Shown one piece after another: positions 16,874 to 25,404 of a stretch of DNA of 64,000 nt (the first letter of the stretch is position 1; every line of letters starts with the position of its first letter). Source of the stretch: Peptostreptococcus russellii (GTDB lineage: Bacteria; Bacillota; Clostridia; Peptostreptococcales; Peptostreptococcaceae); assembly GCF_900110295.1 (NCBI RefSeq), contig NZ_FODF01000001.1, positions 62,001 to 126,000 of the forward strand, given 5' to 3'. Under the pieces are notes generated by a model. That model had not been told where the DNA came from. It ran no database searches and was given only the letters and a program-made list of their open reading frames with translations. The translations under genes were made by a program, and so were the position numbers.

Positions 16874-18559
16874 ATGATACATGAATTATATATTAAAAAC
16901 TGTGCTCTTGTAGAAGAACTAAGGGTAACTTTTGGGAAAAAACTTAATATACTCACAGGAGAGACAGGTTCGGGAAAATCTATAATTCTTGAAGCTTTGA
17001 ATCTTTGTTTAGGTGGAAAATACGATAGAAGCTATCTTAGAAAAGGAACTGATTCAGGTGAAGTAGAAACAGTTATTTTTTCAGATAATACAGTTTTTCA
17101 TGAGATGCTAAAGGATAGAGGTATAGAAGTTGACGATGAAAATATGATTGTAATTTCTAGAAAGCTGTATAGCGATGGAAAAACTGTAACAAAAATAAAT
17201 GGTAAAAATATTAAAGTGTCTGATTTGAAACTTATTATGGCAAAAATAGTAGATATGCATGGTCAACATCAGAATCAGGCACTTTACAATAGAGAAAATC
17301 ACCTTGAATTTCTCGACTTATTTGGAAAAGAAGAAATAAAAAAAGAGTATGAGATTTATAAAAAATGCTACAAAGAGTACAATGAAATAAAAAGAAAAAT
17401 ATTTAAACTTAATGACAATAAATCAGATATGGAAGTTCAAAGAGAAAAGGATCTTCTTAAATTTCAAATAAATGAAATAGAGGCTGCCAATCTAAATGTT
17501 GATGAATATGAAGAATTGAAATCAAGAAAGGAAATTCTTGAGAATGGTGAGAAGATTTTTTCTTCTCTAAGTGAAACGTATCAATTACTTCATGCTGGTC
17601 AGTTTAACTCAGAAGATCAAGTTGGAAATGCAAGTAATTTATTGTCATCTGTTTCCAAATATGATAAGGAAATAGAAAAAATAGAAGAAACAGCAAATAA
17701 TGTTCTTTATGAAATTCAAGAACTTTCGAGATCTATCCGAGTATATCTTGATGCTATAGACTTCGACCCCAATACACTAAATGAGATACAGGAAAGATTA
17801 TATGTAATAAATAATCTAAGAAGAAAATACGGTGATACAATAGAAGAAATTCTTGAGTATTATGAAAAGATACAGGAAAGATTAGACGACATAGAGAATA
17901 GAGAAGAAAAAAACTTGAAACTTCAGAAGGAACTATCTTTAAAGGCTGATGAATTAAATGTTTGTGCAGAAAATCTATCTAGTGTTAGAAAAGAACTTGC
18001 AAAGAAATTAGAGGATAATCTCTTAAAAGAATTATGCACACTAAATATGAAAAATACTAAATTTAAGGTAAACTTCAAAAAAATAGAGTATAATGAAAAG
18101 GGAAATGATGATATTGAATTTTTAGTATCATTTAACTTGGGAGAGGATGTAAATCCTCTTTATAAAGTGGCATCTGGTGGAGAAATGTCTAGATTTATGT
18201 TGGCATTCAAATCTATATTGTCAGACGTTGATAAAATAGAAACTCTAATTTTTGATGAAATAGATACAGGTATAAGTGGAAGAGCAGCTCAAACAGTAGG
18301 AGAAAAACTTTCTGCTATTTCTAAAGAAAAGCAGGTAATATGCATCACGCATTTACCTCAGATAGCATCTTTTGCAGATGAGCATTTTTATATTGAAAAA
18401 AATGTTGAGAATAAAAGAACATATACTTCAATAGAAAGGCTAGATAGAAGTTTAAAAAAGAATGAAATCGCTAGGCTTATATCTGGAACTATAATTACAG
18501 AAAAAACAGTAGAGCATGCAGATGAGATACTTGAAATTGCAGATGAAATAAAAAAATAG
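16874..18559 (+). CDS. recN: DNA repair protein RecN
   Basis: RecN is an SMC-like ATPase that acts at DNA double-strand breaks. The 561-residue protein has the N-terminal Walker A GETGSGKS (about residues 29-36), then two coiled-coil arms with RecN-specific VDMHGQHQNQALYN and LLKFQINEIEAANL. The C-terminal ATPase half has ASGGEMSRFMLAFK (signature) and LIFDEIDTGISGRAAQ (Walker B), then ITHLPQIASFADEHF. GGAGG precedes the ATG. No LexA box is evident upstream; it appears to be read from the xseA transcript. spoIVB and spo0A, which follow in spore-formers, are missing. Confidence 0.97.
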   Translation: MIHELYIKNCALVEELRVTFGKKLNILTGETGSGKSIILEALNLCLGGKYDRSYLRKGTDSGEVETVIFSDNTVFHEMLKDRGIEVDDENMIVISRKLYSDGKTVTKINGKNIKVSDLKLIMAKIVDMHGQHQNQALYNRENHLEFLDLFGKEEIKKEYEIYKKCYKEYNEIKRKIFKLNDNKSDMEVQREKDLLKFQINEIEAANLNVDEYEELKSRKEILENGEKIFSSLSETYQLLHAGQFNSEDQVGNASNLLSSVSKYDKEIEKIEETANNVLYEIQELSRSIRVYLDAIDFDPNTLNEIQERLYVINNLRRKYGDTIEEILEYYEKIQERLDDIENREEKNLKLQKELSLKADELNVCAENLSSVRKELAKKLEDNLLKELCTLNMKNTKFKVNFKKIEYNEKGNDDIEFLVSFNLGEDVNPLYKVASGGEMSRFMLAFKSILSDVDKIETLIFDEIDTGISGRAAQTVGEKLSAISKEKQVICITHLPQIASFADEHFYIEKNVENKRTYTSIERLDRSLKKNEIARLISGTIITEKTVEHADEILEIADEIKK

Positions 18560-18593
18560 ATTTCTTTACAAATATTTAATCGGGGAGGTAATG

Positions 18594-19715
18594 ATGCGAG
18601 TAGAAGCAAAAATAAGAAAAGATAGAAAAACTAAAAAACTCGCAAAGAGAATAGCGGCAGGGGAAATTGCTGTTATTAATCATGTTGATATAGATGAAGT
18701 TGCAGCAAAGTCTTTAGTCGAAGCAAAAATCAGACTAGTAATCAATGCAGCAGAGTCTATCAGCGGAAGGTATCCTAATGCAGGACCTAATATTTTGGTC
18801 AAGGAAAACATATTAATAATTGATAATGTTGGAATGGATGTCTTTGATTCTCTTAATGAGGAGGATGTTATTTTAGTTGAAGATGGAAAAATTTATAGAA
18901 ATGACGAGTTTATTGGCGAAGGTGAAGTAATGGATGCAGAGCTTGTAAAAATAAAGACCAAGCATGCATATGAGAATATAGGAGCTGAACTTGACAGATT
19001 TATAGATAATACTATTGAGTATGCAAAAAAAGAAAAAGGTATGATCTTAGGTGAAGTCGAAATACCTAAAATGGCTACTAAGTACGATGGAAAGCAAGTA
19101 TTGGTAGTTGTAAGAGGTCATAATTATAAGGCTGACCTTCAAGCAATAATTTCCTATATAGAGGAAGTTAAGCCAGTTCTTGTAGGAGTAGACGGTGGTG
19201 CAGATGCACTTTTAGAATTTGGATACAGACCAGATGTTATTGTTGGTGATATGGACAGTGTAACTGATGAAGCTTTGAAGTCAGCTAAGGAAATAGTAGT
19301 TCATGCCTACACAGATGGTCGTGCACCAGGGCTAAAAAGAGTTGAGGATTTGGGACTTAAGGCGGTAGTATTTCCATCTCCGGGGACAAGTGAAGATATA
19401 GCAATGCTTGCAGCATATGAGTATGGTGCAGAGTTAATAGTAGCCTTGGGAACTCATTCAAATATGATTGACTTTCTGGAAAAGGGAAGAAAGGGAATGG
19501 CATCTACATTTTTAGTTAGATTGAAGATTGGTGCTAGACTAATAGACGCAAGAGGTGTAAGTATGCTTTACAAGAGTAGACTAAAACTTAAATATATAGT
19601 TGCTCTTGTAATTACAGCTCTTTTCCCAGTATTGATAGTGGCATCTCTATCACCTAAAGTTCAGACTTTTTTACAATTAATACAAATCAAGATGAGATTG
19701 ATGCTTGGAATGTAG
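18594..19715 (+). CDS. SteA-like protein (TPK-like domain, C-terminal membrane helix)
   Basis: This 373-residue protein resembles SteA, described in Corynebacterium as a cytokinetic-ring factor for cell separation. The C-terminal half has a thiamine-pyrophosphokinase-like fold (GVDGGADALLEFGYRPDVIVGDMDSV near residues 198-222, then DGRAPGL, SPGTSEDIAMLAAYEYGAE and LGTHSNMIDFLEKGRKGMAS). A single membrane helix near 330-350 ends it. The TPK catalytic role is probably lost. Two ATGs lie side by side (18591, 18594); spacing from GGGGAGG favours the second. steB follows, as in Actinobacteria. Confidence 0.85.
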   Translation: MRVEAKIRKDRKTKKLAKRIAAGEIAVINHVDIDEVAAKSLVEAKIRLVINAAESISGRYPNAGPNILVKENILIIDNVGMDVFDSLNEEDVILVEDGKIYRNDEFIGEGEVMDAELVKIKTKHAYENIGAELDRFIDNTIEYAKKEKGMILGEVEIPKMATKYDGKQVLVVVRGHNYKADLQAIISYIEEVKPVLVGVDGGADALLEFGYRPDVIVGDMDSVTDEALKSAKEIVVHAYTDGRAPGLKRVEDLGLKAVVFPSPGTSEDIAMLAAYEYGAELIVALGTHSNMIDFLEKGRKGMASTFLVRLKIGARLIDARGVSMLYKSRLKLKYIVALVITALFPVLIVASLSPKVQTFLQLIQIKMRLMLGM

Positions 19716-19755
19716 CAAGTCATGTATTAAAATAAATAACAGGAAGGTAAGAAAA

Positions 19756-20625
19756 ATGCATATAAATTTTAAATATTTTATCGTTTCAATTGGTTCTATA
19801 TTCTTAGCCTTAGGGATAGGAATTCTCATAGGTTCGGGTCTAGGAAATAACGAAACGATGCAAAAGCAAAATGAAGCAATAGTAAAAGATATAGATGAGC
19901 AATTTAATGTTTTAAAGACAAAAGATGAAGAACTTATAAAGGAAAATAAGATTTTGAAAGAAAATGCAGATTCTTATAGAAGGTATATTGTGAGCAATCA
20001 AGCTATTTTGACTGCAAATAAGCTATCTGGGAAGAATATAGGAATAATATCATTTGACGAGAAAGATGATACAGATGAAGTAGATTCATCCATAACTAGT
20101 GCTGGTGGAAATATAGCATTTAAAATAACAATAAAAGAAGCAATCTTTGAAAAGGGAAGTGCTGAAAAAATAAATGAAAAACTTCAAACTAACATATCTA
20201 GCAACGCAGAACTTATTAGTTTAATAACAGACTCAATTAAAAATCCAACAGGAAATGCAAGTCTAAATGCACTTTCAGAATTAGGATATGTAAAAGTTGA
20301 TAAAATGGTTGGACAGTATGAATCAGTAAATAATATAGTATTTATAAATGCTGCAGGAAATAAAATGAAAAATAAGGTAAATGACCTAGAAAAACCTATT
20401 GTAGAGATTGTAAAGAATGAAAGACCTGTTGTAGTTGTTGAAAGTAGTGCAAATAGCAATGAAAGTATGGAAGAATTTTCAAAAATGAAAATAGCAACAA
20501 TAAATAATATTGATCAGGCATCAGGACAAATTTCACTTGTAAATTGTCTTTCAAATGACAAGCTAACTGGAATTTATGGTAAGGATAAAGAGAATAATAT
20601 AGTTACAATGGCTGTAACTAAGTAA
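19756..20625 (+). CDS. SteB-like membrane protein ('copper transporter' MctB family)
   Basis: The 289-residue protein has one N-terminal membrane helix (FKYFIVSIGSIFLALGIGIL), a coiled coil (about residues 40-75) and a mixed soluble domain outside the membrane. It belongs to the family annotated as copper transporter MctB, of which Corynebacterium SteB, the SteA partner, is a member. Only one helix is present, so channel activity is unlikely. I start at ATG 19756, preceded by AGGAAGG; an in-frame ATG at 19705 lies inside steA without a binding site. The steA-steB pairing supports a divisome or envelope role. Confidence 0.83.
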   Translation: MHINFKYFIVSIGSIFLALGIGILIGSGLGNNETMQKQNEAIVKDIDEQFNVLKTKDEELIKENKILKENADSYRRYIVSNQAILTANKLSGKNIGIISFDEKDDTDEVDSSITSAGGNIAFKITIKEAIFEKGSAEKINEKLQTNISSNAELISLITDSIKNPTGNASLNALSELGYVKVDKMVGQYESVNNIVFINAAGNKMKNKVNDLEKPIVEIVKNERPVVVVESSANSNESMEEFSKMKIATINNIDQASGQISLVNCLSNDKLTGIYGKDKENNIVTMAVTK

Positions 20626-20639
20626 TGGAGGATAGACAG

Positions 20640-21329
20640 ATGTTTACTAGTGTAATAATACCGGCATATAATGAAGGAGAGAGGATAAAGGATACTTTAG
20701 ACAACATAGTCGACATCAATATAATAGATGAAATATTGGTAGTAGATGATGGTTCAAAAGATAATACGGCTCTTGTTCTTAAAAATTACAATAATCCTAA
20801 AGTAAAATACCATATACAAAATCCCAATCAGGGAAAAGGTAAAGCTCTAGAAAAAGGATTAGAGATGGTAGATGAAAAAAGCGAGGTAATTGTATTTTTA
20901 GACGCTGATGTAGGTAAAACATCATCTGAGGTAACGAAAATAATAAAACCAGTAATAGAAGGAGACTGTGATGTAGCAATAGCTAGATTTAGACCAGCTA
21001 AGAAAAAAGGCGGAATGGGCTTTGTAAAGAGACTGGCTAGGGATTCAGTTTATGAGCTTACAGGAGTTGAACTCAATGCTACAATATCTGGACAAAGAGC
21101 CTTCAGAAGAGAAGTAATAGAAAGATTTGACAGTATACCCGATGGATATGGAGTAGAAGTTGGTATGACAATAGATATTCTTAAATGGAATTACAAAGTA
21201 AAAGAATATATTGTAGATATGACTCATAATGAAACAGGTAGAGATTTAAGCGGTTTTATACATAGAGGTAAACAGTATATACATATAAGAAATATAGTAA
21301 ACAAAAAAAGAAAAGAGTGGGGGAATTAG
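20640..21329 (+). CDS. Family 2 glycosyltransferase
   Basis: A GT-A fold transferase of 229 residues. Visible motifs are SVIIPAYNEGERI at the start, VVDDGSKDNTA, NQGKGKALEKG, FLDADVG (the DxD metal site) and SGQRAFRR, then YGVEVGMTIDIL. It resembles the dolichol/undecaprenyl-phosphate glucose or mannose synthase branch, but has no C-terminal membrane segments. It probably transfers a sugar from a nucleotide sugar to a lipid carrier or glycan. GGAGG sits eight bases before ATG 20640; an ATG at 20625 overlaps the steB stop and lacks spacing. The next gene is a MraY-like transferase. Confidence 0.87.
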   Translation: MFTSVIIPAYNEGERIKDTLDNIVDINIIDEILVVDDGSKDNTALVLKNYNNPKVKYHIQNPNQGKGKALEKGLEMVDEKSEVIVFLDADVGKTSSEVTKIIKPVIEGDCDVAIARFRPAKKKGGMGFVKRLARDSVYELTGVELNATISGQRAFRREVIERFDSIPDGYGVEVGMTIDILKWNYKVKEYIVDMTHNETGRDLSGFIHRGKQYIHIRNIVNKKRKEWGN

Positions 21330-21330
21330 C

Positions 21331-22158
21331 ATGTATGATTATTTGATGATATTGATGCTTTTCTGTATAGGAATAGCAGTTACTTTGCTGACAATTCCTA
21401 TGATATCCAGAATGCTTGCTAGAAATGGTATGTTGAGACCCAATTATAGAGGTGAACAGATACCGGTGAGTATGGGCATATGCTTTATTCCTGCTTTGAT
21501 AATTAATTCTATAATACTTCTTTACTGTAATGTAGATACAATGAGACTTTTAAAAATATTTATCTTATTGTTTGGTATAATGTCCATGGCTTTTGTAGGT
21601 TTTATAGATGATAGTATAGGGAATAGAGATGTTACAGGTTTAAAGGGACACTTTACTGCCTTGCTAAGAGGAAAGTTAACTACTGGTGGATTTAAAGCTG
21701 TTTTAGGTGGATTAGTTGGTCTTGTGATATGCGTTTCATTTGATAGAACAATTGCTGGAATAGTTGTAGGAACTCTTGTAGTTGCTCTTTCTACTAACTT
21801 GATGAATTTATTAGATTTAAGACCTGGAAGAGCTATAAAAGTATACTTATTTATCTCAATAATACTTTTTATATTTTCGTCAATGTTTGAAAGAGAAATG
21901 ATAGCACTTATATTACCAGCTGTTATTGCTTATTTTTATTTTGATTTAAAGGCAAAAGCTATGATGGGAGATACTGGATCAAATGTATTGGGAATATCTA
22001 TAGGTATATTTATTGTAACTTCACATAGTTTAGGAGTTCAGGTTTTTTGGCTTCTTCTATTGATAGTAATACATTTGGTTGCTGAAAAATTCTCTATAAC
22101 AAAACTTATAGAAAAGAATTTTATACTGAATTATATTGATAAATTGGGAAGGAATTAG
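21331..22158 (+). CDS. MraY/WecA-like phosphoglycosyltransferase family membrane protein
   Basis: This 275-residue protein has about nine hydrophobic segments and aligns with the polyprenyl-phosphate N-acetylhexosamine-1-phosphate transferase family. FIDDSIGNRDVTGLKGH (about residues 90-106) and MMGDTGSNVLG (about 211-221) match conserved Asp motifs. The usual NxxNxxDGxDG loop reads NLMNLLDLRPGRA, so the second Asp-Gly is replaced. It is shorter than MraY (about 320). It may be a divergent lipid-linked sugar transferase working with the preceding GT2. Start is GTG/ATG-adjacent; ATG 21331 follows GGGGG. Confidence 0.85.
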   Translation: MYDYLMILMLFCIGIAVTLLTIPMISRMLARNGMLRPNYRGEQIPVSMGICFIPALIINSIILLYCNVDTMRLLKIFILLFGIMSMAFVGFIDDSIGNRDVTGLKGHFTALLRGKLTTGGFKAVLGGLVGLVICVSFDRTIAGIVVGTLVVALSTNLMNLLDLRPGRAIKVYLFISIILFIFSSMFEREMIALILPAVIAYFYFDLKAKAMMGDTGSNVLGISIGIFIVTSHSLGVQVFWLLLLIVIHLVAEKFSITKLIEKNFILNYIDKLGRN

Positions 22159-22161
22159 AAT

Positions 22162-23241
22162 ATGATTAGTAAAAAAATTGGAATAGTTGAAAAGATAAAA
22201 AGTGAAAATCCAGCAATACAGGATATTTTTGTAAATATAGATGGCAGTACAGAAAGAGCCTATAATTATATAGGCTTGACAGGAAGAGCCAAAATTGGTG
22301 ATAAGGTAGCTTTAAATACAACAGCTGTGGAACTAAGTTTGGGAACAGGCGGATTCCATTTTGTAATATTTAATATGGATAATCCTGAGTCGACTTTTAC
22401 AGAAGGTGGACACATTATGAAGTTAAGATATACACCTATGCAGATAAAGGTAGATTCTGTTGAAGAACAAGGCAGTAAATACCATGATGTATTTAACGAC
22501 TTTGTATGTCTTGAGAAGATGCCTGTAGCAGTAGGGACACTTCATAGTATATTGCCACCATTTGCAGCGACATTTAAAAAACATTGTCCAGATAAAAAAT
22601 TGGTATATATAATGACAGATGGTGCTGCATTACCTCTTGCCTTTAGCAAAAATGTAGAAAACCTTAAAGAAAAAGGTTTAATAGATGCCACAATAACATA
22701 TGGCAATGCTTTTGGTGGAGATTATGAATGTGTAAATATATATACAGCTTTAATAACTGCAAAGGCAATATGTAAGGCAGATTGTGTAATAGTAGCTATG
22801 GGACCCGGTATAGCAGGCACAGGAACAAAATATGGTTTTAGTGGCATAAATCAGGGTATGATTATAGATGCAGTAGAAAAGCTAGGTGGAGAGTCTTTTG
22901 TAATACCTAGAATAAGTTTTGCTGATCTAAGACCTAGACACATAGGTATATCTCATCATTCAATAACAATTTTGAGTGAGATTACAAATAAATCGACTAA
23001 TTTAGTCATCAATGCAGGCTATGATGAGTCTAAACTTAGAATCATAAAAGATCAGATTTTATGTAGTAGCATTGGAGAAAAACACAAAGTTTCATTTAAA
23101 AACTATGAACATACCAAAGAAGATTTAGAAGAGTTTGATTTAAAAGTAAAGAGTATGGGAAGAAACTTTGAAGAAGATAGAGAATTCTTTGTAGCAGCAT
23201 CAACTGTTGCAAGTGAAATCTCGAAAGAGCTAAATGACTAG
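22162..23241 (+). CDS. DUF3866 family protein
   Basis: This 359-residue protein matches DUF3866, a family of unknown function found mainly in Firmicutes and Actinobacteria. Recognisable parts are GLTGRAKIGDKVALNTTAVE near the N-terminus (a beta-barrel-like region), YTPMQIKVDSVEE, MPVAVGTLHSILPPFAA, MTDGAALPLAFS, and MGPGIAGTGTKYGFSG, then DLRPRHIGISHHS. No signal peptide or membrane helix is seen. It begins three bases after the MraY-like gene, so the two are probably co-expressed. The family function is not known to me. Confidence 0.85.
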   Translation: MISKKIGIVEKIKSENPAIQDIFVNIDGSTERAYNYIGLTGRAKIGDKVALNTTAVELSLGTGGFHFVIFNMDNPESTFTEGGHIMKLRYTPMQIKVDSVEEQGSKYHDVFNDFVCLEKMPVAVGTLHSILPPFAATFKKHCPDKKLVYIMTDGAALPLAFSKNVENLKEKGLIDATITYGNAFGGDYECVNIYTALITAKAICKADCVIVAMGPGIAGTGTKYGFSGINQGMIIDAVEKLGGESFVIPRISFADLRPRHIGISHHSITILSEITNKSTNLVINAGYDESKLRIIKDQILCSSIGEKHKVSFKNYEHTKEDLEEFDLKVKSMGRNFEEDREFFVAASTVASEISKELND

Positions 23242-23323
23242 AAGCTGAAAAACATACTAAAAGCCTAAAAACAAAAAACAGTTAAAGTCAAAGCAAAAGA
23301 AATTAAAAATGAGGTGTTTTAAT

Positions 23324-24136
23324 ATGTATAGTAAAGTAAAAGAGAGTGTAGATTATATTAACAAGAAGATTGAAAAGAAACCAGAAATTGCATTAATTCT
23401 AGGTTCAGGATTAGGTGATTTAGCCGAAGAAATAGAAAATCCTACAATAATTTCTTACAAGGATATACCACATTTTAAGGTATCAGAAGTAGTAGGACAT
23501 AAGAGTCAGCTTGTAATAGGTGATTTTTGTGGAAAGTGCGTTTTAGTAATGCAAGGAAGATTCCATTATTATGAAGGATATTCTCAGGCAGAGATAACTT
23601 ATCCTATAAGGGTATTTAAAGAAATGGGAATAAATAAGTTGTTGGTAACAAATGCAGCAGGTGGAGCAAATAAGAGTTACAAACCAGGAGATCTTATGAT
23701 TATAAAGGATCATATAAACTTCAGCGGTTCTAATCCACTTATTGGACCAAATGATGATAGATTTGGTGCAAGATTCCCCGATATGTCAGAAGCCTACTCA
23801 AAGGCTGGTAGAAAGCTTATAGGAGAATGTGCAGAAGAATTATCAATAAAGGTTCAGGAAGGCGTATATATGTTCTTCTCTGGACCAAACTATGAAACTC
23901 CTGCAGAAGTTAGAATGGCTTCAATACTTGGTGGAGATGCAGTAGGTATGTCAACAGTTCCAGAAGTAATAGTTGCAAATCATAGTAATATGGAAGTATT
24001 TGGTATATCTTGTATAACAAATATGGCGGCAGGTATACTTGACCAACCTCTAAACCATGAAGAAGTAATTGAAACTACTACAAGAGTAAAATCTGATTTC
24101 TCAGGATTAGTTAAGAAGTTCATAGAAAGAGTATAG
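23324..24136 (+). CDS. punA: Purine-nucleoside phosphorylase
   Basis: This is the trimeric type of purine-nucleoside phosphorylase, which splits guanosine, inosine and their deoxy forms with phosphate. Motifs: ALILGSGLGDLAEE (phosphate loop), GRFHYYEGYS, TNAAGGANKSYKPGDLM, and GPNYETPAEVRM with GMSTVPEV. I start at ATG 23324, seven bases after GAGGTG, rather than at the in-frame ATG 23309, which lacks a site; the result is 270 residues, the usual length. It lies between DUF3866 and mltG with no terminator on either side. Confidence 0.95.
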   Translation: MYSKVKESVDYINKKIEKKPEIALILGSGLGDLAEEIENPTIISYKDIPHFKVSEVVGHKSQLVIGDFCGKCVLVMQGRFHYYEGYSQAEITYPIRVFKEMGINKLLVTNAAGGANKSYKPGDLMIIKDHINFSGSNPLIGPNDDRFGARFPDMSEAYSKAGRKLIGECAEELSIKVQEGVYMFFSGPNYETPAEVRMASILGGDAVGMSTVPEVIVANHSNMEVFGISCITNMAAGILDQPLNHEEVIETTTRVKSDFSGLVKKFIERV

Positions 24137-24169
24137 TTTTAAATAGTATAGTTTGAAAGGAATGGGCCA

Positions 24170-25285
24170 GTGAGTAAAAAGAAGACGCAACCTAAAAAAC
24201 GTAAAAAGAAACTTAGAGTGGGAAGACTACTTATAGTTCTTGTTTTAGTTATAGGTATTGCAGCCGGAATAGGAAATATTTATTACAGAAGTGCTTCAAA
24301 GGCAGTAGATCCTAAGTCTCAGAAAACTGTAATAGTAGAAATACCTGAAGGCTCTACGGCTAAAAAAATTGCTGCAATACTAAAAGAAAAAGATTTAATT
24401 AAAAATAAAAGAGTCTTTGTGAGCAATGTTAAAAATACTGACAAAGCAGAAAAAGTTAAAGCAGGAAAATATAAATTTTCTCAAAGCATGAATAATGACC
24501 AAATTATAGACAAGCTTATAAAAGGGCAAATTTATCAAGATGGTATAAAAGTTACAATACCTGAAGGTAGTGTATCTACTGAGGTGGTAGATGCTCTTGT
24601 TAAAAAGGGACTTGGAAAAAGGGAAACATATGTAAAGTTATTTAGAGACCCTAAACAGTTTTCAGATAAATACAAATTCCTTAATGATAAGAGAATAGTT
24701 ACACTTGAAGGTTTCCTTTACCCTGAAACATACTTTTTCAAAAAAGGTACAAGTGAAAAAGAAGTTTTTGACAAGATGCTAAGTGAGTTCGAAAAAAAGT
24801 ATAATAGTAAGGTTAAGGCTAGCGTAGAAAAGAATAAACTCAATTTTTATGACACTGTTATAATGGCTTCTATTGTTGAAAAAGAAGCTATTAAAGATAG
24901 TGAAAGAGATAGAATAGCAGGTGTATTTTATAATAGACTTGATAAAAAAATGAGATTACAATCAGACGCAGTTCTTCAGTATGCTTTGCCTGAGCGTAAA
25001 AGTAGAGTTATGTATAAAGATTTGAAGATAGAATCTCCATACAATCTTTATCTACATGATGGTTTACCACCTACACCTGTAGCAAATCCTGGTATAAAAT
25101 CCTTGCTGGCGGCTGCAAATCCGGAAAAAACAGACTACTTATATTTTGTAACAGGAACAGATGGAGAGAACTATTATAGCAAGACTTTTGAAGAACACAA
25201 AGTACATGCAGATAAGTATCGTAAAGAACTTGATGAACAAGAAAAAGCAAAAAAAGAAAAAGTTAAACAAGAAAAAGAAAAATAA
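24170..25285 (+). CDS. mltG: Endolytic murein transglycosylase MltG
   Basis: MltG cuts nascent peptidoglycan strands in the membrane to set glycan length. This 371-residue protein has a Lys-rich cytoplasmic start, one membrane helix at about residues 20-38, a LysM-like part, then the YceG domain. GFLYPETYFFKKG and MASIVEKEAIKDSERDRIAGVFYN contain the catalytic Glu, followed by LQSDAVLQYAL, SPYNLYLHDGLPPTPVANPG and TDYLYFV. A Lys/Glu-rich tail closes it. The GTG start follows AAAGGA by eight bases. In Bacillus the homologue yrrL is also next to trmR/trhP genes. Confidence 0.94.
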   Translation: MSKKKTQPKKRKKKLRVGRLLIVLVLVIGIAAGIGNIYYRSASKAVDPKSQKTVIVEIPEGSTAKKIAAILKEKDLIKNKRVFVSNVKNTDKAEKVKAGKYKFSQSMNNDQIIDKLIKGQIYQDGIKVTIPEGSVSTEVVDALVKKGLGKRETYVKLFRDPKQFSDKYKFLNDKRIVTLEGFLYPETYFFKKGTSEKEVFDKMLSEFEKKYNSKVKASVEKNKLNFYDTVIMASIVEKEAIKDSERDRIAGVFYNRLDKKMRLQSDAVLQYALPERKSRVMYKDLKIESPYNLYLHDGLPPTPVANPGIKSLLAAANPEKTDYLYFVTGTDGENYYSKTFEEHKVHADKYRKELDEQEKAKKEKVKQEKEK

Positions 25286-25297
25286 CAGACTGAAAAT

Positions 25298-25327
25298 AAC
25301 GGGGAAAGTTTACTTTCCCTGTTTTTT
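25298..25327 (+). terminator. Terminator of mltG
   Basis: ACGGGGAAAGT and ACTTTCCCTGT form an 11-position stem with a G-T wobble and a two-base loop, followed by TTTTTT. Confidence 0.9.
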
Positions 25328-25340
25328 AGGAAAAAAATAG

Positions 25341-25369
25341 TTGAGCATTTTGGTCATTAAACGTATAAT
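25341..25369 (+). promoter_or_regulatory. Promoter of trmR-trhP
   Basis: TTGAGC at 25341-25346 and TATAAT at 25364-25369 are 17 bases apart, directly after the mltG terminator and 36 bases before trmR. Confidence 0.8.
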
Positions 25370-25404
25370 AAATAGGTTAGTTAATTTTTATAGAAGGTGA
25401 TAAA

